The position numbers were made by a program, and so were the translations under genes. This document shows, one piece after another, positions 60,101 through 64,000 of a DNA stretch of 64,000 nt. Position 1 is the stretch's first letter. Each line of letters opens with the position of its first letter. Origin of the DNA: Nonomuraea montanisoli (lineage in GTDB: Bacteria; Actinomycetota; Actinomycetes; Streptosporangiales; Streptosporangiaceae); contig NZ_JABWGN010000016.1 in the NCBI RefSeq assembly GCF_013363975.1, positions 181,372 through 245,371 on the forward strand, written 5' to 3'. The notes beneath the pieces were generated by a model that was given only the letters and a program-made list of their open reading frames with translations, was not told the DNA's origin and made no database searches.

Positions 60101-62534
60101 CTCCACCGATGCCGAGCGCCTGGTCGCCGCCGTCTGGGCCGACGTGCTGGAACGCGACGACTTCGGCGTGGACGAGGACTTCTTCGACGTGGGCGGCCAC
60201 TCGCTGCTGGCCATCAAGGTGGTCGCCAGGCTGCGCAGGGAGCTGCCGCCGGAGGCGACGCCCGTCGCGGTGGTGGACCTGTTCAAGAACCCGACGGTTC
60301 GCGGGCTGGCCGCCCTCGTGGAGGGCACCGCCACCGCCTCGCGCGGGCTGCTGCACGAGCTGACGCCCCGCCGCCCGTCTCCCCCGGTCCTCACGTACGT
60401 GTGCGTGCCGTACGGCGGGGGCGCGGCGGTCGTGTACCAGCCGCTGGCGGACGCGCTGCCCGAGGACCACGCGCTGTGGTCGGTGGCCATCCCCGGCCAC
60501 GACGTCGGCCTGGACGAGGAACGGCTGCCGCTGGAGGAGGTGGCCGCCCGGTGCGTCGCGGAGATCATGGAGAAGGTGCGCGGCCCGGTCGCGCTGTACG
60601 GCCACTGCGGGGTGGGCTCGGCGCTGACCGTGGAGATCGCCCGGCGGCTGGAGGCCGGGGGACGCCCGCTCGAAGCCGTCTACATCGGGGCGATCTTCCC
60701 GTTCGCCCGGCCGTCGAAGGGACCGGCGGCGCTGCTGGTGAAGCTGGCCCGGCGCGAGTTCCTGCGCGGCGACCGCGGCTACGTCAACTGGCTGACCTCC
60801 ATGGGCCTCGACATGAGCGACCTCGACCCGGCCCAGGCGCGGCACATCGTCCGCAACATGCGCCACGACAGCGAGGCGGCCGAGGAGTACTTCACGGGGC
60901 TGTTCGAGGGCGCGGTGACGCGGCTGCGGGCGCCGGTGATCAGCGTGGCCGGGGAGCACGACCCGGCGACGGAGTTCCATGAGGAGCGCTTCCGGGAGTG
61001 GCACTTCCTCAGCCCGGTGACCGGGGTGGTGGAGCTGGACGAGGCGGGCCACTTCTTCCTGAAGTACCGGGCCGGGGAACTGGCCGCGATCGTGACCCGT
61101 ACACACCGGGCGCTGGCGGAGGGCGGGGAGGCGGGCGGCGAGACGTGGCGCCTGGCCGGCACCTCGACGGATGATTCGTCAGAGACGAGCGCACCACGCC
61201 GCAAACCCCCGACCCCCGCTCCCAGCATGGGGAGGTTTGCCACCGTCGCTTGCGGCCAGCTCGTCTCCATGCTCGGCGCCGCCCTGACCGAGTTCGCCAT
61301 CCCCATCTGGATCTACCTCACGACCGGCTCCCTCGCCCAGTTCGCGCTGCTGGCGGTCGTCGGCCTGGTGCCCGGGATGCTGGTGGCCCCGCTCGCCGGC
61401 GCCGTCGTGGACCGGGGGAACCGCCGCACCGTCATGCTGTGCGGCGACGCGGCGGCCCTGACCACGCAGCTGGGGTTGGGCCTGCTCCTGTGGACGGGCA
61501 ACCTGCAGACCTGGCACATCTACCCACTCCTGGGCATCCTCTCCTTGGCCCTCACCTTCCAGCGGCTGGCGTACGGCTCGGCGGTGCCGCAACTCGTCCC
61601 CAAGCGCTACCTAGGCCACGCCAACGGCATGGTGCAGATGGCCGGCGGCATGACGCAGCTCCTGGTGCCGCTCGCGGCCACGGGCCTGATGGCGGTGATC
61701 GGGCTGGAGGGCATCCTGGTGCTGGACGTGGCCAGCTATGCGTTCGCGATCGGGGTGACGCTGCTGGTGCGGTTCCCGGCGGCGATGGCGTGGCGGCGCA
61801 AGGAACCGGTGCTGACGGAGATGGTCGCCGGGTTCCGGTACTCGTGGGGCGACCCGGGGTTCCGGCGCATGCTGCTGTTCTTCGCCGTGCTGAACGTCTT
61901 CCTGTCGCCGCTGTTCCTGCTCGTCTCGCCGCTGGTGCTGTCGTTCGGAACGCTCGCGGACGTGGGCCGGATCTCGTTCGTGTCGGGCCTGGGGGTCTTC
62001 CTCGGCGGCCTGACGATGACGGCGTGGGGCGGACCGCGACGGGGACGCATGCGGACGGTCCTGTGGTTCACGCTGGCGCTGGCGGCGTTCTGCCTGGTGA
62101 CGGGGCTGCGGGCGGACCTGGTGACGATCGGGGTGGGGGCGTTCGGGATGTCGCTGTGGCTGACGCTGCTGAACGGGGTGTACGCGACGATCGTGCAGGT
62201 GAAGGTGCCGCAGCGTTTTCACGGGCGGGTGTTCGCGCTGAACACGCTGATCGCGTGGAGCACCTTGCCGCTGGGCTTCGGCCTGGTGGCGCCGTACGGC
62301 GCGGCGGTCGTCGACCCGCTGATGGCCCCGGACGGGGTGTTGGCGGGGACTCTCGGTGCGGTGATCGGAACGGGGGCCGGTCGGGGGGTGGGGTTGATGT
62401 ACCTGTTGTTTGCGGTGGCGATGGGGGTGCTGGCGGTGGTGACGCTGCGGTCGCGGTTGCCGAGGCTGGTGGACGAGACGCCGGACGCCCTGCCGGACGA
62501 CCTGATCGGCCTGGAGGCTCTTGGCCGCCGTTGA
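57147..62534 (+). CDS. NRPS termination module fused to exporter: C-A(Cys?)-PCP-TE-MFS
   Basis: 1795 aa; GTG 57147 overlaps the previous stop. N-terminal helix (LSEAQRELLARRLRRRR) for docking; C with HHIAADGWS near 170; A with IFTSGSTGAPKG near 627; PCP GGHSLLAIK near 1016; thioesterase about 1075-1315; then about 12 membrane helices of an MFS transporter (1364-1770). A-domain pocket read by eye is D-L-Y-N-M-S-L-I-W, matching known Cys codes. The C domain has H-H-x-x-x-D-G, so it is not a heterocyclisation domain. In the thioesterase G-x-S-x-G reads GHCGVG: Cys is the probable nucleophile; Asp (GEHDPATE) and His (DEAGHFF) are present. The protein should release the peptide at the membrane and export it. 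Confidence 0.9.
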   Translation: MTDLTSPSAGLSEAQRELLARRLRRRRAPAAPAVPPLPEGQEPPLSYAQERLWFMEQYAPGNVAYTIPFVRRLRGPLDAEALSGAFDEAAARHQPLRARFPASDDGRPLVVIAPEASVPFTTAAAASVEEARERVDAFLAEPFDLAAGPLIRALLVRLADGDHVLAVAVHHIAADGWSADVLLREVLGRCAGRPAPELPVTYGDFAAWQRGRPDAEADVAYWRERLAGLHPLDLPADLPRPPELTYRGAAHSFTVDRELAARLAGIGRDHGCTPYMVLLAAFAALLGRYAGQEDVVLGSPVAGRSLPELENLVGCFVNMLPMRVDLSGGPSFTDLLARVRESATGAYAHQELPFERLVAELNVPREVSRSPVFQVLFAMQNYADPRAAPADGLVVEGFDLGVWATRFDLELYTWGEGSFLFVYNTALFAPERIERMAGHLTTLLEGVAADPAAPVHRVELLTAAERAERERWNDTLTPLGEPDLLHRPFEERASSSDVALVHPGGDITYEELDRRASALAGELVAAGVRRGELVAVVMERGWEQVVAVLAIGKAGAAYLPVDADLPDRRRFELLERGECAVALTQPRLESALEWPPGVTPLVVHPDLAHAASLTCPASPDDLAYVIFTSGSTGAPKGVTIEHRAALNTVRDINHRFRVGPSDRIIALSALSFDLSVYDVYGALAAGATLVMGEPAGDKDPAALARLVEEHRVTVWNSVPALMELLVDHAEHEGSDLSSLRLVMMSGDWIPTTLPGRIRALAPDAEIISLGGATEGSIWSIAYPIGEVDPSWTSIPYGTPLANQSFHILDRGRCDVPVGVPGELHIGGVGVAAGYWRDPERTAASFVTHPRTGERLYRTGDLGRYGPDGTIEFLGRADAQVKIRGYRIELGEIEAHLSRHPAVAECVVGTHGTGTGTQLVAYVVPRASDVDAAALRAHLAETLPAYMIPARFVPLPSLPLTANGKVDRARLPAPSASSAQTRTVAPSTDAERLVAAVWADVLERDDFGVDEDFFDVGGHSLLAIKVVARLRRELPPEATPVAVVDLFKNPTVRGLAALVEGTATASRGLLHELTPRRPSPPVLTYVCVPYGGGAAVVYQPLADALPEDHALWSVAIPGHDVGLDEERLPLEEVAARCVAEIMEKVRGPVALYGHCGVGSALTVEIARRLEAGGRPLEAVYIGAIFPFARPSKGPAALLVKLARREFLRGDRGYVNWLTSMGLDMSDLDPAQARHIVRNMRHDSEAAEEYFTGLFEGAVTRLRAPVISVAGEHDPATEFHEERFREWHFLSPVTGVVELDEAGHFFLKYRAGELAAIVTRTHRALAEGGEAGGETWRLAGTSTDDSSETSAPRRKPPTPAPSMGRFATVACGQLVSMLGAALTEFAIPIWIYLTTGSLAQFALLAVVGLVPGMLVAPLAGAVVDRGNRRTVMLCGDAAALTTQLGLGLLLWTGNLQTWHIYPLLGILSLALTFQRLAYGSAVPQLVPKRYLGHANGMVQMAGGMTQLLVPLAATGLMAVIGLEGILVLDVASYAFAIGVTLLVRFPAAMAWRRKEPVLTEMVAGFRYSWGDPGFRRMLLFFAVLNVFLSPLFLLVSPLVLSFGTLADVGRISFVSGLGVFLGGLTMTAWGGPRRGRMRTVLWFTLALAAFCLVTGLRADLVTIGVGAFGMSLWLTLLNGVYATIVQVKVPQRFHGRVFALNTLIAWSTLPLGFGLVAPYGAAVVDPLMAPDGVLAGTLGAVIGTGAGRGVGLMYLLFAVAMGVLAVVTLRSRLPRLVDETPDALPDDLIGLEALGRR

Positions 62535-62917
62535 GTCCATACTTATGCTGCCCGTGTCTTTCAGGAGGTAGGACGCCAGGACGGGCGATCACAAACATAG
62601 TCATCGACCCCGCTGACCAGTTACCTCATGCCATCAGCAGCATCGCGTGGCTCCGCGTCGTAAACGAGAATAGCCTGGTCGCCTGCGAGGACGTGGTAGG
62701 TGTGCAGATCCGCTTTTCGCACCAGTGGAAACGCGGGTCAGCGGGGGTCGGGCGCGTCGACCGCAGCGGGGGGGTGTTCGCCTCTGAATCTGTGCACCGA
62801 CATCCATGGTCGTCCAAGGCTGTTGCCGTCAACGTAGCCGTCAGGACGCATGTGGTCGTCAGCGATTCGGCGTCGCGACGCTCCTCCTCCAAGCAAAGCA
62901 TTACTACACTTCTGGGC
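62535..62917. other. Intergenic stretch without recognised gene
   Basis: About 380 bp between the NRPS cluster and the toxin-antitoxin remnant. A good ribosome-like AGGAGGT (62563) and a TATGCT hexamer (62548) occur but no convincing ORF follows. GC content drops here, which agrees with a boundary to foreign DNA. Confidence 0.5.
62905..62910 (+). promoter_or_regulatory. Candidate -10 of a leaderless promoter (HigB-like gene)
   Basis: TACACT lies seven bases before GTG 62918, without a ribosome-binding site. Confidence 0.4.
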
Positions 62918-63261
62918 GTGGAGGAGTGGGGGATCCGCGTCACCAACGAGATCCTGGCCTGGATCAACGCCCTAGACGAGCGATCCCGGGTGCAGGTTGT
63001 CGATGCATCGACCGACTGGCCGAAGCCGGTCCGAGCCTGGGCCGCCCGCTGGTCGACAAGTTGGAAGGTTCCCAGGCCCACAACTTGAAGGAACTGCGTC
63101 CCGGCTCAGCGGGCCGCTCCGAGGTCCGGATCTTGTTCGCCTTCGATCCGTGGCGCTCGGCCATCTTGCTGATCGGCGGGGATAAGTCTGGTGACTGGTC
63201 GGGCTGGTATCGATGGGCCATCCCCCACGCCGAAGGGCTATGCGCGAAGTACCTGACCTAA
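62918..63261 (+). pseudogene. HigB-like (RelE/Gp49 family) toxin gene with a frameshift
   Basis: From GTG 62918 the first 30 codons (VEEWGIRVTNEILAWINALD and onward) match the start of phage-type HigB toxins. The match then continues in another frame: IDRLAEAGPSLGRPLVDKLE, NLKELRPGSAGRSEVRILFAF, ILLIGGDKSGDWSGWY, to the stop at 63261. One base appears to be missing near 63005. Joined, the protein would be about 115 aa, the usual size. The toxin would cleave mRNA at the ribosome if intact. Confidence 0.75.
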
Positions 63262-63284
63262 CGCGAGGCGGAGGAGAAGGACCG

Positions 63285-63621
63285 ATGACGAATCTTCCCA
63301 AGTGGAGCGAGGTCCACGCCAACATCGTGGCCACCTCCGGCGGCGAGGAGGCCGTGGCTGAGGCCCGGCGGCGTAATCAGGCCTACATCGATGGCTACCG
63401 GCTGGCCGAACGGCGCAAGAGCCCTGGGCCTTTCACAAACCGAGGTCGCTGACCTGATGGGAGTGACCAAGAGCCGGGTCTCCCAGATCGAACGCGGCGA
63501 GGTGTCCACCGTGGAGGCCATCGCCCGCTACGTACAGGCCCTCGGCGGGCAACTCCAGATCTCGGCCGTGTTCGGCGATGACCTGTACATCCTGCGCGGC
63601 ACCGACACCCACGCCGCATAA
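63285..63621 (+). pseudogene. HigA-like XRE antitoxin gene with a frameshift
   Basis: ATG 63285 has GGAGGAGAAGG upstream. The first 43 codons (MTNLPKWSEVHANIVATSGG and onward, to YRLAERR) and the HTH in another frame (ALGLSQTEVADLMGVTKSRV, then QIERGEVSTVEAIARYVQAL) form one XRE-type HigA when joined. One extra base appears to lie within 63411-63421. The gene follows the toxin by 23 bp, the normal higBA order. Confidence 0.75.
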
Positions 63622-63758
63622 CTGGCGCTGCTATATGCGGTCTCCGACCTGACGACCGCTCTCGAAGCGCCGGGTTTTCGGATTCCATCCGCAGTCCTCG
63701 GCCTGGGTGATCATCTCCTCACCGGGCAGCTCCGCCATGCCGGGCCGGACGCCCGGGG

Positions 63759-63902
63759 GTACGGGAAGACGACCTCCCGCGCAACGTCGCCCACAACGTC
63801 GAAGTCCCAGTAGGACGTCGGAAACGCATCGAACCGCTCAGCCCAGCCGAAGCCCGCGCCTTCCTCGACGCTGCTAGCGCCTGTGCGGAGTTCGGATCTT
63901 AG
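63759..63902 (+). pseudogene. Tyrosine recombinase (integrase) fragment
   Basis: The frame gives VREDDLPRNVAHNVEVPVGR followed by RKRIEPLSPAEARAFLDAA, the linker between the core-binding and catalytic domains of actinobacterial integrases (R-N-V-A ... P-L-S-x-x-E-A-R-A-F-L). It ends at a stop three codons before the IS-type sequence begins, so the catalytic domain has been lost, probably by insertion. Confidence 0.65.
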
Positions 63903-64000
63903 GCTGGTCGGAGGCTTCGGATCCATAAGACGGCTCCGCGTAGGTGCAGGCCGGCCAGATAGCTGTCGGGCGTCTTGTCGAACCGGAAGGCTAGCCCACG
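63899..64000 (-). CDS. IS5-type transposase, C-terminal end (runs off right edge)
   Basis: The last 33 codons are visible: RGLAFRFDKTPDSYLAGLHL, RGAVLWIRSL and a stop at 63899. The pattern A-x-R-x-D-K-x-x-x-S-Y-L-A-G-L is the C terminus of IS5-family (DDE) transposases of actinobacteria. The catalytic part lies outside the window. It abuts the integrase fragment. Confidence 0.65.
   Translation of the reverse strand, partial: RGLAFRFDKTPDSYLAGLHLRGAVLWIRSLRPA

Noticed and set aside
51880..61106. Very long minus-strand open frames antisense to the NRPS genes (up to 1314 codons)
   Set aside because: Low-complexity Arg/Gly/Val/His composition, no recognisable motif, and the strand carries no plausible starts or ribosome sites.
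62626..63081. 151-codon minus-strand ORF
   Set aside because: It is antisense to the HigB-like gene, whose similarity is clear in two frames; no motif found.
63711..63926. 71-codon minus-strand ORF at the right edge
   Set aside because: It overlaps the integrase fragment in the opposite direction and the transposase end, with no ribosome site or recognised domain; treated as a shadow.

Overview
The window is high-GC DNA with codon use, GTG/TTG starts and tightly overlapping operons typical of a filamentous actinomycete. Gene content (mycothiol-type DinB enzyme, DUF3040, type B L31, cellobiose-type sugar transporter, CHAP protein, NRPS genes) suggests Streptosporangiales, for example a Nonomuraea/Streptosporangium-like organism. 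The taxonomy is inference. No rRNA, tRNA or CRISPR was seen.

Layout. 1-4.2 kb: edge of a CHAP-domain protein, a PP2C phosphatase, an unusual HTH-HsdM-HsdS fusion methylase and a soluble Ser/Thr kinase. 4.2-8.8 kb: a GntR regulator, a class III CoA-transferase, an aldehyde dehydrogenase and a divergent glutaryl-CoA dehydrogenase around a perfect 16-bp palindrome; this looks like a glutarate catabolic module. 8.8-18.7 kb: a nine-gene, translationally coupled minus-strand operon (copper amine oxidase, complete oligopeptide-type ABC importer, P1-type peptidase, PaiB-like protein, C45 acyltransferase/amidase), with a LacI gene divergent from it and an 18-bp palindrome between. 20-26.9 kb: a cellobiose-type ABC importer, GH1 beta-glucosidase and second LacI gene; an IS200/IS605-type tnpB has inserted between the binding-protein and permease genes. 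26.9-41.5 kb: mostly single genes (secreted and membrane proteins, PfkB kinase, rpmE2 with a candidate Zur box, a NarL-type two-component pair, recQ, NUDIX, isochorismatase-like and alpha/beta hydrolases), small gene remnants and tandem repeats.

41.6-62.5 kb is the most striking part: a compact biosynthetic cluster. A plus-strand operon carries an NDP-sugar epimerase, a PIG-L deacetylase, an ArnA-like formyltransferase and a glycosyltransferase-like/epimerase fusion. Convergent to it are a free-standing condensation domain and a free-standing carrier protein. Divergent from those, a second operon encodes an acyl-activating enzyme, a C-PCP protein, a C-A-PCP-C-A-PCP synthetase and a C-A-PCP-TE-MFS megaprotein. 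Adenylation pocket residues read by eye suggest Gly, a basic amino acid and Cys. The thioesterase has Cys in place of the nucleophile Ser and is fused to an exporter. I infer a short acylated, thiol-bearing peptide joined to a (formyl)amino sugar; I do not recognise a described product.

62.5-64 kb is mobile-element debris: a HigBA-like toxin-antitoxin pair with a frameshift in each gene, a truncated tyrosine recombinase and the end of an IS5-type transposase.

Two themes run across the window. Many genes appear leaderless (TANNNT hexamer 6-7 nt before the start codon), and many proteins carry in-frame short tandem repeats in linkers or tails.
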